NCBI GenBank assembly: GCA_028681335.1
Contig: JAQUIT010000016.1
Span: forward strand, 37,284-101,283
Length of the DNA: 64,000 nucleotides
Reading direction: 5' to 3'
Source: Desulfuromonadaceae bacterium
GTDB lineage: Bacteria; Desulfobacterota; Desulfuromonadia; Geobacterales; Pseudopelobacteraceae
Shown: positions 1 through 9,430 of the stretch, piece by piece
Layout of the letters: each line of letters opens with the position of its first letter
Numbering within the stretch: the stretch's first letter is position 1
Translations under genes and position numbers: made by a program
Notes under the pieces: generated by a model
What the model was told of the DNA's origin: nothing
What the model saw: the letters and a program-made list of their open reading frames with translations, nothing else
The model's database searches: none

Positions 1-1266
1 TTTGACGGTTCTTCGATTCGCGGCTGGCAGCCTATTCACGCTTCTGACATGATTCTGCTTCCCGATCCGACCACTGCCAAGATGGACCCTTTTGTCAAGG
101 TGCCAACCCTGTCAATCATTTGCGATATCTTTGATCCTATCACGAAAGAAGATTACACCCGTGATCCACGTAACATCGCCAAGAAAGCTGAAATGTACCT
201 GAAGTCAACCGGCATTGGCGACACAGCTTTCTTTGGTCCTGAAGCTGAGTTTTTCATTTTTGATGATGTCCGTTATTCTTCAACAGCCAACCAGTCCTTC
301 TTTGCTGTTGATTCCTCTGAGGGAGCCTGGAATACGGGCCGCGAAGAGTTTCCAAACCTGGGCTACAAACCGCGTCACAAAGAGGGTTACTTCCCCTGTT
401 CACCAGTTGACTCCCAGAATGACCTGCGTAACGAAATGGTTGAGGTCCTTCAGAGCGTTGGTATCCGTGTTGAGTGTCAGCACCACGAAGTTGCTACCGG
501 CGGCCAGGCTGAAATTGATATGCGCTTCTCGTCGTTGGTTGATATGGCTGACCAGTTGCAATGGTTTAAATACGTTATCAAAAATGTCGCTTACCGTAAC
601 GGCAAGACAGTTACCTTTATGCCCAAGCCTCTCTACGGCGACAACGGTTCCGGGATGCACTGCCATCAGTCGATCTGGAAAGACGGACAGAACCTTTTTG
701 CCGGTGATAAATACGGTGGTCTTTCCCAGATGGCTCTCTGGTACATCGGCGGGATCATCAAGCATGCCAAAGCACTCTGTGCCATTACAAACCCCACTAC
801 TAACTCGTACAAGCGACTAGTGCCTGGTTTTGAGGCACCGGTAAATATGGCTTACTCGAGCCGTAACCGTTCTGCTTCACTTCGTATTCCGATGATGTCA
901 ACAAATCCGAAAGCAAAGCGTGTTGAATACCGTACCCCGGACCCATCATGCAATGGCTATCTGGCATTTGCAGCCATGCTGATGGCCGGTCTGGATGGTA
1001 TTGAAAACAAAATAGATCCAGGTCAGCCTCTGGACAAAGACATTTACGGTCTTTCTCCTGAAGAGCTCAAGGATATCCCGTCAGCTCCGGGTACTCTTGA
1101 AGAAGCTCTGCAATGCCTCAAAGATGACCATGAGTTCCTTCTAAAGGGTGACGTGTTTACCCCTGATGTAATTGAGAAGTGGATCGAGTATAAAACTGAA
1201 AACGAAGTAAACCCTGTTCGTATGCGCCCAGTACCTCTTGAGTTTGAGCTGTACTACGATATTTAA
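1..1266 (+). CDS. glnA: Glutamine synthetase type I, 5'-truncated by window edge
   Basis: Makes glutamine from glutamate, ammonia and ATP in the cytoplasm. The reading frame is open from base 1, so the first 16 codons shown lie upstream of the first internal ATG and the true start is outside the window; 421 residues are visible. The C-terminal part carries the GSI pattern [10 protein letters not shown], matching the loop holding the adenylylated tyrosine in proteobacterial GlnA, and ends in the usual FELYYDI tail. This suggests, by family, control by GlnE adenylylation. Two hairpins follow the stop, and glnN converges on it from the other strand. Identity is very secure; promoter and N-terminus cannot be assessed. 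Confidence 0.97.
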   Translation, partial: FDGSSIRGWQPIHASDMILLPDPTTAKMDPFVKVPTLSIICDIFDPITKEDYTRDPRNIAKKAEMYLKSTGIGDTAFFGPEAEFFIFDDVRYSSTANQSFFAVDSSEGAWNTGREEFPNLGYKPRHKEGYFPCSPVDSQNDLRNEMVEVLQSVGIRVECQHHEVATGGQAEIDMRFSSLVDMADQLQWFKYVIKNVAYRNGKTVTFMPKPLYGDNGSGMHCHQSIWKDGQNLFAGDKYGGLSQMALWYIGGIIKHAKALCAITNPTTNSYKRLVPGFEAPVNMAYSSRNRSASLRIPMMSTNPKAKRVEYRTPDPSCNGYLAFAAMLMAGLDGIENKIDPGQPLDKDIYGLSPEELKDIPSAPGTLEEALQCLKDDHEFLLKGDVFTPDVIEKWIEYKTENEVNPVRMRPVPLEFELYYDI

Positions 1267-1292
1267 TCAAAAGTGAAGTTGTTCTGCAGTAA

Positions 1293-1327
1293 AGAAAGGC
1301 GGGAGCGATCCCGCCTTTCTTTTGTTT
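1293..1327 (+). terminator. Rho-independent terminator of glnA
   Basis: A perfect 12-bp stem (AGAAAGGCGGGA with TCCCGCCTTTCT) closes a GCGA tetraloop and is followed by TTTGTTT. It lies 26 bases after the glnA stop. Confidence 0.93.
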
Positions 1328-1374
1328 AAAATAGTGAAGATGTAATATGTCGATTTGCTCGCTGCAATAAACCT

Positions 1375-1411
1375 AAAAAAAGGAGCCTCCCGACAGGAGG
1401 CTCCTTTTTTT
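1375..1411. terminator. Bidirectional terminator between glnA and glnN
   Basis: A 9-bp GC-rich stem (GGAGCCTCC/GGAGGCTCC, loop CGACA) is flanked by an A-run on the left and a T-run on the right, so it can stop transcription from either side. It is 25 bases past the glnN stop and is probably the glnN terminator as well as a backup for glnA. Confidence 0.92.
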
Positions 1412-1435
1412 AGCTAACTATATGACACTCAGGGA

Positions 1436-3526
1436 TTACAGAATGAAAAGCATTTCCCCGTAGGTCGGCAGCGGCCAGTATTTGGCGGCAATGATTTTTT
1501 CCAGTGCATCACCATCAGCACGCAGTTCAAGCATTTTAGTAAATACCTTTTCCCTGAATGCAGTGGCTTGCTTTTCAAGATCGGCAATGCTCAGTGCACT
1601 TTCAAGGGCTTTCTCCAGTGCCTTGGTGTTGCTGCTCGCAGAGGCAAGTCTGTCGGAGAGTTCCTGCAGTAACGCTTTCTGGGTTGAAACGTTCAGTTTG
1701 CTGGACACAGCTGTAACTGCGCTAATAGATGATGCTACCGTTGTCGCATATTCTATGGCGGTCGGGATAATGCTGTGGTTGGCCATGTCGATCATGGTCA
1801 AGGCCTCAATGTTCAGAGTCTTAACATATTGTTCTACCATGATTTCATAGCGTGAATGGAGTTCTTTTTCGGTGAAGACTTTGTGGGCAACAAATAACGC
1901 AACCGCTTCTTTTGTTACCAGCTCTTTAAGCGCCTGAGGGGTGTTAGGTATATTCAGCAGGCCGCGCTTCTTGGCTTCTTTAACCCACTCGTCAGAGTAG
2001 TTGTTACCGTTAAATACAACACGCTTATGTTTCTTAGCTGTTTCCTGAAGCAGCTTCTCAAGGTCGGCGGAAAAGTTTTTCGATTTTTCGAGTTTGTCGG
2101 CAAATCCCTTCAGCGCCTCAGCAATTATGGTATTGATGATAATGTTTGGGCCTGAGATGGAGAAGGATGAGCCGAGCATCCTGAACTCAAATTTGTTGCC
2201 GGTGAAGGCAAAGGGTGAGGTTCTGTTTCTGTCGGTAGCGTCCTTGATCAGTGCAGGAAGTGTGGTAACGCCAATTTTCATATCAGCGTTTATTGAGGAT
2301 GATTTTACTCCGCCAGCCACGATCTGGTCGAGAATGTCGGCAAGCTGGTCGCCAAGGAAAATCGAGATGATTGCCGGGGGGGCCTCGTTGGCGCCCAGAC
2401 GGTGGTCGTTGCCTGCGTTGGCGCAAGAGCTGCGCATGAGTCCCGCATAGGTGTCGACCGCTTTGATAGTTGCCATCAGGAAGGTCAGGAACTGGGCATT
2501 TTCATGCGGTGTCTGACCCGGCTCAAGAAGGTTCTGGCCATCATTTGAGCTCATGGACCAGTTGTTGTGCTTGCCGGAACCGTTGACGCCGGCAAATGGT
2601 TTCTCGTGCAGCAGGCAGACCAGGTCATGTCTGATGGCAACGCGCTTTAGAACATCCATAACCATCTGGTTGTGGTCGGTGGCAATGTTTGTGTTCTCAA
2701 AAATCGGGGCGAGTTCAAACTGTCCGGGGGCAACCTCATTGTGCTGGGTTTTTGCGGTAACTCCCAGTACCCAGAGTTCTTCATTTACTTCTTTCATGTA
2801 AGACAGCACTCTTTCCTTGATCGTGCCGAAATAGTGGTCTTCCAGTTCCTGACCTTTTGTGGACATGGCGCCGAAGAGTGTTCTGCCAGCCATCATCAGG
2901 TCGGGTCTTTTCAGGAAAAACGACTTGTCCACAAGGAAGTATTCCTGTTCAGCGCCGACAGTAGAGGTCACCCTGCTGACGGTAGTGTTGCCGAATAATC
3001 TCAGTACACGCACTGCTTGTGTGGAAAGCGCTTCCATGGAGCGGAGCAGAGGGGTCTTTTTATCCAGAGCCTCACCGGTGTACGAGCAGAAAGCAGTCGG
3101 TATGCAGAGGGTTATAACATCTGCTTCTTCTCTCAGAAATGCAGGAGATGTGCAATCCCAGGCTGTATAACCTCTGGCTTCAAAGGTTGCTCTCAGGCCG
3201 CCGCTGGGAAAAGAGGAAGCATCCGGCTCGCCCTTGATCAGCTCTTTTCCGGAGAACTCCATCAAGGCAGTGCCGTTATCTGATGGTGTAAGGAATGAGT
3301 CATGTTTTTCTGCCGTAATACCGGTCATCGGCTGAAACCAGTGGGTGAAATGTGTCGCACCTCTTTCAACGGCCCACTCTTTCATTGCTGTGGCAACAAC
3401 ATCTGCAATTGTAGGGTCAAGCGGCAGACCTTCATCGATGGTTTTTTTCAGGTTTTTGAAAACACCTTTAGGCAGCCGTTCTCTCATAACCGTCTGGTTA
3501 AACACGTTCTTTCCAAACATCTCCAT
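1436..3526 (-). CDS. glnN: Glutamine synthetase type III
   Basis: A 696-residue enzyme of the GSIII class, the long dodecameric glutamine synthetases of about 700 residues known from Bacteroides and cyanobacteria. Catalyses ATP-dependent amidation of glutamate. Visible family patterns include the N-terminal [16 protein letters not shown] block, [11 protein letters not shown], and the catalytic [11 protein letters not shown] segment. The start ATG is preceded by an AAGGAGG ribosome site. It converges on glnA and has its own sigma-54 promoter about 110 bases upstream, pointing to induction by nitrogen limitation. Having GSI and GSIII side by side is unusual in position but both are full-family matches. 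Confidence 0.96.
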   Translation of the reverse strand: MEMFGKNVFNQTVMRERLPKGVFKNLKKTIDEGLPLDPTIADVVATAMKEWAVERGATHFTHWFQPMTGITAEKHDSFLTPSDNGTALMEFSGKELIKGEPDASSFPSGGLRATFEARGYTAWDCTSPAFLREEADVITLCIPTAFCSYTGEALDKKTPLLRSMEALSTQAVRVLRLFGNTTVSRVTSTVGAEQEYFLVDKSFFLKRPDLMMAGRTLFGAMSTKGQELEDHYFGTIKERVLSYMKEVNEELWVLGVTAKTQHNEVAPGQFELAPIFENTNIATDHNQMVMDVLKRVAIRHDLVCLLHEKPFAGVNGSGKHNNWSMSSNDGQNLLEPGQTPHENAQFLTFLMATIKAVDTYAGLMRSSCANAGNDHRLGANEAPPAIISIFLGDQLADILDQIVAGGVKSSSINADMKIGVTTLPALIKDATDRNRTSPFAFTGNKFEFRMLGSSFSISGPNIIINTIIAEALKGFADKLEKSKNFSADLEKLLQETAKKHKRVVFNGNNYSDEWVKEAKKRGLLNIPNTPQALKELVTKEAVALFVAHKVFTEKELHSRYEIMVEQYVKTLNIEALTMIDMANHSIIPTAIEYATTVASSISAVTAVSSKLNVSTQKALLQELSDRLASASSNTKALEKALESALSIADLEKQATAFREKVFTKMLELRADGDALEKIIAAKYWPLPTYGEMLFIL

Positions 3527-3639
3527 TGTACAGCCTCCTTTTTGGGCAGTGTTGTTTAAAAAATAAGCAAAAAGCTTATTCGGTGTGGTCGTTGTTTTAA
3601 TTAGTTACATAACTTTTGCAACTGAATTTTTGAATTTAT

Positions 3640-3655
3640 AGCAAAATAAGTGCCA
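3640..3655 (-). promoter_or_regulatory. Sigma-54 (RpoN) promoter of glnN
   Basis: Read on the minus strand the site is TGGCACTTATTTTGCT, a near-perfect match to the -24/-12 consensus, with exactly ten bases between the invariant GG (3654-3653) and GC (3642-3641). Transcription would start near 3629, giving a leader of about 100 bases before the glnN ATG. It depends, by family rule, on an upstream NtrC-type activator. Confidence 0.88.
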
Positions 3656-4111
3656 AAACTTTTGATGGGTTGGGTGGTATGTTTTAGCCTGCTAGGTGGG
3701 CTCAGGTCATTGATTGTCTCACCTTGACCCGCTGATAGGTAATGCAAGGTGGTTTATGCTAGTACCGGTGGTTGTTGCGTGGCTCAAGTCCTCCTTGCGT
3801 CTTTTTGTATCTAACCGCTTGCCGGGTTTAATCAGCTGGCGCTTTCTTGTGTTAAATCACACATTAGATTGCGGCTGTTGTAGTCTTTTGTCTTTAAAAA
3901 ATGCCTGCTTTGCGTTTTGACCGCTATGTCCGGATGGATGGAGCCGATAGTACGGCGTTGTCTGTGCTTGCCGCGCTATTTACACCTACATTCATTTGTA
4001 TGAGTAGCTCTTATTTGTGCCAAAAAAAATTGCAATCAATTGGTGATTGCAGGCTGAGTATAGGGGCGTATAAATCAGCCTGTTTATGCGTTTGGAAGGG
4101 GTGCCTTGCAA
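3656..4111. other. Long intergenic stretch without a supported gene
   Basis: Between the glnN promoter and the M50 protease promoter I see no convincing gene. Short open frames exist (3714-3920, 3901-4137) but lack ribosome sites and plausible protein composition. The only clear structure is a dyad at 4031-4051. The region is long enough to hold activator sites for the sigma-54 promoter or a small RNA, but I cannot identify one. Confidence 0.5.
4031..4051. promoter_or_regulatory. Perfect 8-bp dyad, possible activator or repressor site
   Basis: TGCAATCA and TGATTGCA are perfect inverted halves separated by five bases (ATTGG). The dyad lies about 400 bases upstream of the glnN transcription start and about 60 bases upstream of the possible protease promoter. 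It resembles an enhancer-binding-protein site with TGCA outer ends, but the spacing is wider than the classical enterobacterial NtrC site, so the binding protein is unknown. Confidence 0.4.
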
Positions 4112-4140
4112 TTGACTTTGCCGGTCCACTCTGCTAGAAG
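4112..4140 (+). promoter_or_regulatory. Possible sigma-70 promoter of the M50 protease gene
   Basis: TTGACT (4112-4117) is separated by 17 bases from TAGAAG (4135-4140), 33 bases before the ATG. The -35 is good, the -10 is weak (4 of 6). Confidence 0.35.
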
Positions 4141-4172
4141 AGATAAGATTTATTCAGTTCAAAGGACTCCTC

Positions 4173-4853
4173 ATGGAAAGTTTCTTCCTAAAGCTTTCGG
4201 TCATGCTTGTACCAGGTATGTTGGCTATTGTTTGCCACGAAGTTTCCCATGGCTACGTTGCCTGGCGTTTTGGCGATCCAACCGCACGAATGCTGGGGCG
4301 ATTGACACTCAACCCATTGAAACATATCGATATTTTTGGTACGCTTATGATATTTTTTATTGGCATCGGATGGGCCAAGCCGGTTCCGGTCGTGTCGGAA
4401 AATCTTCACAATCCAAAACGGGATATGATCTGGGTGGCGGCTGCAGGGCCGGTTACTAATATTTTGCTGGCTACTGTCTCGGCGTTTTTGCTGCGCGGCC
4501 TTGTCGCTTTTGGTGGCCATGCAGCTTCTGGATCACCAGTCGCTATGCTTGTTGAGCCGCTGATTCTTATGCTGGCTTTTTCAGTCTATATTAACCTTCT
4601 TTTGGCAATCTTTAACATGATCCCGGTGCCACCTCTGGATGGAGGTCGCGTATTGGCCGGATTGCTCCCTTACCGGCAGGCCGCTATTCTGTCTCGTATT
4701 GAACCGTACGGGATGATTGTAATTATCGCGCTGGTATTTTTTACTAATATATTTTCGTACATTATATCCCCGGTATTGAGAATAGGTGTGCAGGTGCTGG
4801 CCGGTCCACAGAGCGGGCTTGTATTGAACGTCACCAGACTAATGATGCATTGA
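4173..4853 (+). CDS. Site-2 protease family (M50) membrane metalloprotease
   Basis: A 226-residue integral membrane zinc protease. The HEVSH zinc motif is at residues 22-26 in the first hydrophobic segment, and the third ligand lies in NMIPVPPLDGGR (Asp156), both diagnostic of the M50 fold. It is a short form without PDZ or CBS domains, like the many YwhC/SREBP-protease-like proteins of unknown substrate, and not an RseP orthologue, which would be longer and carry PDZ domains. AAAGGA precedes the ATG at 7 bases. It is followed 25 bases later by an M29 peptidase, so the two may be co-transcribed. Confidence 0.9.
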   Translation: MESFFLKLSVMLVPGMLAIVCHEVSHGYVAWRFGDPTARMLGRLTLNPLKHIDIFGTLMIFFIGIGWAKPVPVVSENLHNPKRDMIWVAAAGPVTNILLATVSAFLLRGLVAFGGHAASGSPVAMLVEPLILMLAFSVYINLLLAIFNMIPVPPLDGGRVLAGLLPYRQAAILSRIEPYGMIVIIALVFFTNIFSYIISPVLRIGVQVLAGPQSGLVLNVTRLMMH

Positions 4854-4878
4854 TTCTCACTCTTTTTGAGGTTTGCCT

Positions 4879-5988
4879 ATGAACGATCCTAGAATCAGGC
4901 AGTTTGCAGAGATACTGGTTGATTACTCTACCAGAGTGAAAAAAGGCGATATTGTCCTGATTAATGCCGCCGGTCTGGAGGCCATGCCGCTGGTAAAGGA
5001 GCTGTATTCTCTCTGCCTCGCGCGCGGTGCGGCCTATGTTGAATACAGCTTTTCAGTTCCGGAAATTGATCGTAATTTTTATAATGGTGCCAATAAACAG
5101 CAACTCGCTTACTTCCCGCAGCATAAGCTGGATTTCTACAAAAAAGTCACGGTCTATATAGGAATTTCCGCCGGCAATAATTCCATGGTCATGGCTAATG
5201 CGCGTCAGGAGTCGATGGTTGCATATGCCAAGCTTACCAGGCCTCTGATCGATCAGCGCGTTAAGCATACCCGTTGGTGTGTCACCCGCTACCCGACCCA
5301 CGCCTCAGCCCAGGAAGCTCGCATGAGCCTTGATGAATACGAGGACTACCTCTTCTCGGCCTGCTGCATTGACTGGAAAGCTGAGTCAAAGAAACAGGAA
5401 AAGCTTAAGAAGCTGATCGACCGGAGCAAAAATGTGCACATTCTTGCTCCTGACACGGATCTTCGTTTCAGTATTGATGGTCTGCCCGGCATTAAGTGTG
5501 ATGGTCGCCTCAATATGCCTGATGGTGAGGTTTTTACCGCTCCGGTCAAAAACTCTGTCCAGGGGCATATCTGCTATAACTGCCCGAGCATTTATCAGGG
5601 GAAGGAATATAACGGCGTCAGGTTCGAGTTTGTTGACGGCAGGATTGTCAAAGCAACCGCCGAAGGGGGGATGAACAAGGCCCTCAACAAAGTTCTGGAT
5701 GCTGATGATGGTGCCCGCTACATCGGTGAATTTGCGATCGGCGTAAATCCGGGGATTCGCCGGCCGATGCGTAATATCCTTTTTGATGAAAAAATCTTCG
5801 GCTCAATCCACTTTACCCCCGGTCAGGCGTATGATGAGTGCGATAATGGTAACCGCTCCTCCGTTCACTGGGATCTGGTAAGGATCCTGAACGATGGTGA
5901 AATATTGTTCGACGGTGTTCCTATCCAGAAAAACGGTCGTTTTGTTCATAAGGAACTGCTAGAGCTCAATCCTGCCGGACCTCAATAA
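4879..5988 (+). CDS. Aminopeptidase, M29 family
   Basis: A 369-residue cytoplasmic metallo-aminopeptidase of the thermophilic M29 (AmpS/AmpT/PepS) family, which removes N-terminal amino acids with a two-metal centre. Family landmarks are the IGEFAIGVNP segment supplying a Glu ligand and the C-terminal block GSIHFTPGQAYDECDNGN followed by SSVHWD, supplying His and Asp ligands. The ATG at 4879 is preferred over an in-frame TTG two codons earlier because GAGG sits 7 bases upstream of it. It lies 25 bases after the M50 protease gene and probably shares its transcript. Confidence 0.92.
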   Translation: MNDPRIRQFAEILVDYSTRVKKGDIVLINAAGLEAMPLVKELYSLCLARGAAYVEYSFSVPEIDRNFYNGANKQQLAYFPQHKLDFYKKVTVYIGISAGNNSMVMANARQESMVAYAKLTRPLIDQRVKHTRWCVTRYPTHASAQEARMSLDEYEDYLFSACCIDWKAESKKQEKLKKLIDRSKNVHILAPDTDLRFSIDGLPGIKCDGRLNMPDGEVFTAPVKNSVQGHICYNCPSIYQGKEYNGVRFEFVDGRIVKATAEGGMNKALNKVLDADDGARYIGEFAIGVNPGIRRPMRNILFDEKIFGSIHFTPGQAYDECDNGNRSSVHWDLVRILNDGEILFDGVPIQKNGRFVHKELLELNPAGPQ

Positions 5989-6071
5989 CTTATTGGATGC
6001 GTTCGTTAAATAAATTTTGCCAGGAATTCATAGAAATAATTCATAACTGACCAAGAAAGAGTATTAACCCT

Positions 6072-6569
6072 ATGTTGCAGAGTCCTGAAATAGAATTTGA
6101 ACATGATGATTTTGAATTTGAAACAATCGATGAAGAGCTTCTGGTTGACGGGCGTTGTCAACAGATTCTGAAGCAATTCTATCTATTCCTCCAGCAACAG
6201 GGAATGGTTGCTGAAAAGGCTTCTGAACTGGCCTTTAGCGCCGATCTCTATCTGCGTGACTACCTGATTGACTTTGGTCGGCAGAATATTGTACGCCCGG
6301 ACCCCGGAATTATTACCAAGTTTGCCGGTTCCTGGTTTATCACCCATACGCTTGATCCGGATTTTACCACTTTGGAGCGCCATCTGACTGCAATATCCGA
6401 GTTGTACGGATACATGCACCGTCAGCATCTTATTTCTGCAGACGAGCTCTCTTTTCTTTTGAAAGAGGCGGGGCAGGCCGAGTTTTACCGTCAGCGGATT
6501 GACTCTTTTCTGAATCTTACCGGTGCCGGTTTTGCCGCCTGGGATGCCGAGTGCCCGGCCGTCTTGTAA
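6072..6569 (+). CDS. Conserved hypothetical protein, acidic N-terminus
   Basis: A 165-residue soluble protein that I do not recognise. The first 25 residues are strongly acidic (EIEFEHDDFEFETIDEE), followed by a largely helical region with FYLFLQQQGM and ITKFAGSWFITHT segments, faintly like an alpha-helical DNA-binding or SAM-like domain but without an assignable signature. It has no signal peptide or membrane span. It ends 22 bases before the next hypothetical gene, and the two may form a small operon. Confidence 0.75.
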   Translation: MLQSPEIEFEHDDFEFETIDEELLVDGRCQQILKQFYLFLQQQGMVAEKASELAFSADLYLRDYLIDFGRQNIVRPDPGIITKFAGSWFITHTLDPDFTTLERHLTAISELYGYMHRQHLISADELSFLLKEAGQAEFYRQRIDSFLNLTGAGFAAWDAECPAVL

Positions 6570-6591
6570 CGGTTGATACGGAGTGATAGAA

Positions 6592-6993
6592 ATGACGTGT
6601 AAGAGCACGAAGCAGATGGTCATCACAATCTATGCCCGGAAGTATCTCAGAAAAGACTGGTCTTTTGATTTTGACGGACAACCTTTTCATGATTTTCTGG
6701 CCGGCGTGATAACGGATATGGGACGGTTAGGGGTGGATCTGACCGTAGTGCGCAATCAGGATTCGATGATTACAATCAACAGTTATGCCGACCTGTTGAA
6801 TGTTGTGAAAATCTCTTCCCCTCAGGATGGGCACAGCAATCAGTGTGTGGGGCATATTATAGGGAAAAGCCGGGGACTCGATATACTGGAAGACATAAAT
6901 ATCGCTATCAGGCGCGTGGCATTTGCACCGGAAACGGTAGCGCCATCCAGTGAGTTCAGGAAGGTCTGTCATAATTGCGGTTGCGGGTGCTAA
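6592..6993 (+). CDS. Hypothetical protein with C-terminal CHNCGCGC tail
   Basis: A 133-residue protein of unknown function. The body is a mixed alpha/beta domain with no signature I recognise. It ends in the cysteine-rich tail CHNCGCGC, which could bind a metal or an iron-sulfur cluster or act as a redox tail. The ATG at 6592 is chosen over a GTG three codons earlier because GGAG lies 8 bases upstream. It follows the acidic hypothetical protein closely. Confidence 0.72.
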   Translation: MTCKSTKQMVITIYARKYLRKDWSFDFDGQPFHDFLAGVITDMGRLGVDLTVVRNQDSMITINSYADLLNVVKISSPQDGHSNQCVGHIIGKSRGLDILEDINIAIRRVAFAPETVAPSSEFRKVCHNCGCGC

Positions 6994-7079
6994 GCTAAAT
7001 GCTCTGTGACACTATTTAGGATCACTTGTGTAGCTCTGGTTATTGTTATTTGCATAATTTAGTATCAAGGAGACCTGTT

Positions 7080-7925
7080 ATGTCATCAGCATCTATTCCT
7101 GAAACAGTAAGAAGACTACTTGCTTCGCAACCGATTGAACTGCCGATATTCCACCCGGTAGCATTGAAGCTTCAGAGAATGCTTTCAGATTACGATTTTA
7201 CCGTTGATGAGGTGTCTCAGGTAGCAAATGAGGATATGTCTCTGGCCAGCCAGATGCTTAAAATAGCCAACTCTCCTATGTATATGGGGCGCTCCAAAGT
7301 CGCTACAATTAAAGAAGCTGTCATCCGGCTCGGAGCACAGCAGGTCATCAATCTTGTGATTGCGGCTTCCCAGGCGTCTGCCCATTCCTCGAGCAATCCG
7401 GCGCTTGATAGCTATATGAAAGAGTTGTGGCTGCACAGTCACAGCAGTGCCCTTGGAGCCCGTTGGCTGGCCCACTCCTGCGGTATGCGCGGGGTTGCCG
7501 ATGAAACCTATCTGGCGGCATTGCTGCATGATGTTGGCAAGCTCTATCTGCTGAAATCAATTGAGAAACTGGTCGCAGCCGGGGTTATTAATTCGCTGTT
7601 TGATGATGAGCTTATTCTGGAAATATTTGAAGTGATGCATGCAGAGCAGGGATATCGCATGATGCAGCATTGGAATTTTCCGGCGATGTACTGTGATGTG
7701 ATCCGTGACCATAACTCTGAAGAATGGGACACCGTCAACAAGATGCTGGCAATTGTACGGTTTGTAAATATGACCTGTCACAGGCTCGGAATTGGCCTGA
7801 AGCATGAACCGGACCTTGTCTTGATAAACACGGTGGAAGCAGAGATTCTTGATATCACCGATACTCAGATTATTGAGCTTGAGATGATGCTGGAAGAATC
7901 ACGTGAAGCAGCGCTGGAGGTCTGA
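7080..7925 (+). CDS. HDOD domain signalling protein
   Basis: A 281-residue protein made of an HDOD domain (residues about 20-215), the HD-related output domain common in Geobacter signalling. Visible landmarks are LPIFHPVALKLQRML, VANEDMSLASQMLKIANSP and the helix ALLHDVGKLYLL, which here keeps the HD pair. AAGGAGA lies 6 bases upstream of the chosen ATG; a GTG 18 codons earlier has no ribosome site. HDOD proteins usually act without a known enzymatic activity in regulation of development or c-di-GMP circuits; no partner gene is adjacent. Confidence 0.9.
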   Translation: MSSASIPETVRRLLASQPIELPIFHPVALKLQRMLSDYDFTVDEVSQVANEDMSLASQMLKIANSPMYMGRSKVATIKEAVIRLGAQQVINLVIAASQASAHSSSNPALDSYMKELWLHSHSSALGARWLAHSCGMRGVADETYLAALLHDVGKLYLLKSIEKLVAAGVINSLFDDELILEIFEVMHAEQGYRMMQHWNFPAMYCDVIRDHNSEEWDTVNKMLAIVRFVNMTCHRLGIGLKHEPDLVLINTVEAEILDITDTQIIELEMMLEESREAALEV

Positions 7926-7961
7926 CGCGAGCTTTAATGAGACGTCTGCCTTCAGCGCTGC
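7908..7961. repeat. 13-bp inverted repeat across the HDOD gene stop
   Basis: GCAGCGCTGGAGG (7908-7920) is mirrored by CCTTCAGCGCTGC (7949-7961) with one G-T wobble and a 28-base loop. No T-run follows, so this is not a canonical terminator; it may be an RNA stabilising stem. Confidence 0.4.
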
Positions 7962-7982
7962 AATGTAAGCATGGGGTGAAAG

Positions 7983-8165
7983 CTACTCTATGGGAGCCGG
8001 TTCACACAGGTTCTCAGCGCAGTTAGCCTCTCCGCCGCAGGTGAAACAATAGAATTTCGGGTCACTGCTTATCTTGGCAATTTCATCGTGCAGCCCGTTA
8101 CTTCTCAACATACAGAGATGACCATGATGGTCGGCGCCGCAGCGGCATGTACTCTTGACGGTCAT
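7983..8165 (-). CDS. Small Cys/His-rich putative metal-binding protein
   Basis: A 60-residue protein with CRC near the N-terminus, an HHGH cluster, FTCGGEANC and a final C, so at least seven cysteines and several histidines in a short chain. A strong GGAGGAG ribosome site precedes the ATG, which supports it being real. It is divergent from rfbB and convergent with the HDOD gene. The cysteine spacing suggests a zinc or Fe-S site, but no named family is recognised. Confidence 0.75.
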   Translation of the reverse strand: MTVKSTCRCGADHHGHLCMLRSNGLHDEIAKISSDPKFYCFTCGGEANCAENLCEPAPIE

Positions 8166-8356
8166 TGATGTTCTCCTCCGAAAAAATATTTCAGACAGCT
8201 TAAAGAGACTTTTACATTAGCAGAACAGCTTATAAAAGAAAATAGTTTGAATATGGCCCAATTCGTAGAAAGCAGAAAAAGGCACGTGCTGCAACAAAAT
8301 TATCAGCTTAAAAATGCTAAATATAGTGCCTCGCTTTCAAAAAGGAAACATACACT

Positions 8357-9430
8357 GTGATATTTACACCATTGTCTCTTCTTGTTACCGGTGGGGCCGG
8401 TTTTATCGGTTCCAATTTCATTCATTCTTTCGTGGCAAACAACCCGGAATGCAAGGTTACCAATCTTGACTGCCTTACCTATGCCGGCAACCTCAAAAAT
8501 CTGACCGCGCTCGAAGGGAATCATAATTACCGCTTTGTCAAAGGGGACATCGGTGATGCCCCTCTGGTGGCAAGCCTTCTCGCCGACCAGATGATTGATG
8601 CGATTGTACATTTTGCCGCCGAGTCCCATGTAGATCGCTCAATTACCGGGCCGGAAATATTTGTCCGGACGAATGTACTTGGTACCCAGGTTTTGCTGGA
8701 GGAGTGCCGCAAACACTGGCAGTCCGGAGTTGTCGCCGATTTCAGATATCTGCAGATTTCGACAGATGAAGTCTATGGCAGTCTGGGCAATAGCGGCTAC
8801 TTTACCGAAGAAACACCGCTGGCCGCCAATTCACCCTATTCGGCCAGCAAGGCCGGGGCTGACCTGTTGGTGCGTGCGTATCATGAAACGTTCGGCATGC
8901 CGACTCTGAACACCCGTTGCTCCAACAATTACGGCCCCTACCACTTTCCCGAGAAGCTGATCCCGCTCCTGATCCACAATATCATCAATAAGAAGCCGCT
9001 GCCGGTCTACGGTGATGGCTTGAATATCCGTGACTGGTTGCATGTCCGTGATCACGCCGTGGCGGTAGAGGCCGTTTTGAAAAAGGCGGCACCCGGCTCG
9101 GTCTATAACATCGGCGGTAACAATGAGTGGAAAAACATCGACATCGTCAATCTGGTCTGCGACCTGCTTGATGGACGCCTCGGTCGTGCCAGCGGAGAAA
9201 ACCGTGCGTTGATCTCCTTTGTCAAGGACCGTCCCGGCCACGATCGCCGTTATGCCATTGATGCCTCGCGCCTCAAAGCCGATCTCGGCTGGAGCCCGGC
9301 ATATACATTTGAGCAGGGGATTGCCGAAACGATCGACTGGTATCTTGCCCATCAGGAATGGGTGGCTGAAGTTACTTCCGGTGCGTATCGCGAATATTGT
9401 CAGAGCCAGTACGGCGGAGGTGCATCTTGA
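8357..9430 (+). CDS. rfbB: dTDP-glucose 4,6-dehydratase
   Basis: Second enzyme of dTDP-L-rhamnose synthesis, converting dTDP-glucose to dTDP-4-keto-6-deoxyglucose with bound NAD. The 357-residue protein shows the Rossmann TGGAGFIGS motif at the N-terminus, HFAAESHVDRS, STDEVYG and the catalytic YSASK. The start is a GTG preceded by AAGGAA at 9 bases. It is the first gene of a sugar-nucleotide operon; rfbD overlaps its stop. The partner genes rfbA and rfbC are not in the window. Confidence 0.96.
   Translation: MIFTPLSLLVTGGAGFIGSNFIHSFVANNPECKVTNLDCLTYAGNLKNLTALEGNHNYRFVKGDIGDAPLVASLLADQMIDAIVHFAAESHVDRSITGPEIFVRTNVLGTQVLLEECRKHWQSGVVADFRYLQISTDEVYGSLGNSGYFTEETPLAANSPYSASKAGADLLVRAYHETFGMPTLNTRCSNNYGPYHFPEKLIPLLIHNIINKKPLPVYGDGLNIRDWLHVRDHAVAVEAVLKKAAPGSVYNIGGNNEWKNIDIVNLVCDLLDGRLGRASGENRALISFVKDRPGHDRRYAIDASRLKADLGWSPAYTFEQGIAETIDWYLAHQEWVAEVTSGAYREYCQSQYGGGAS

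Noticed and set aside
3714..4137. Two short plus-strand open frames in the gap after glnN
   Set aside because: No ribosome sites, poor composition and no domain features.
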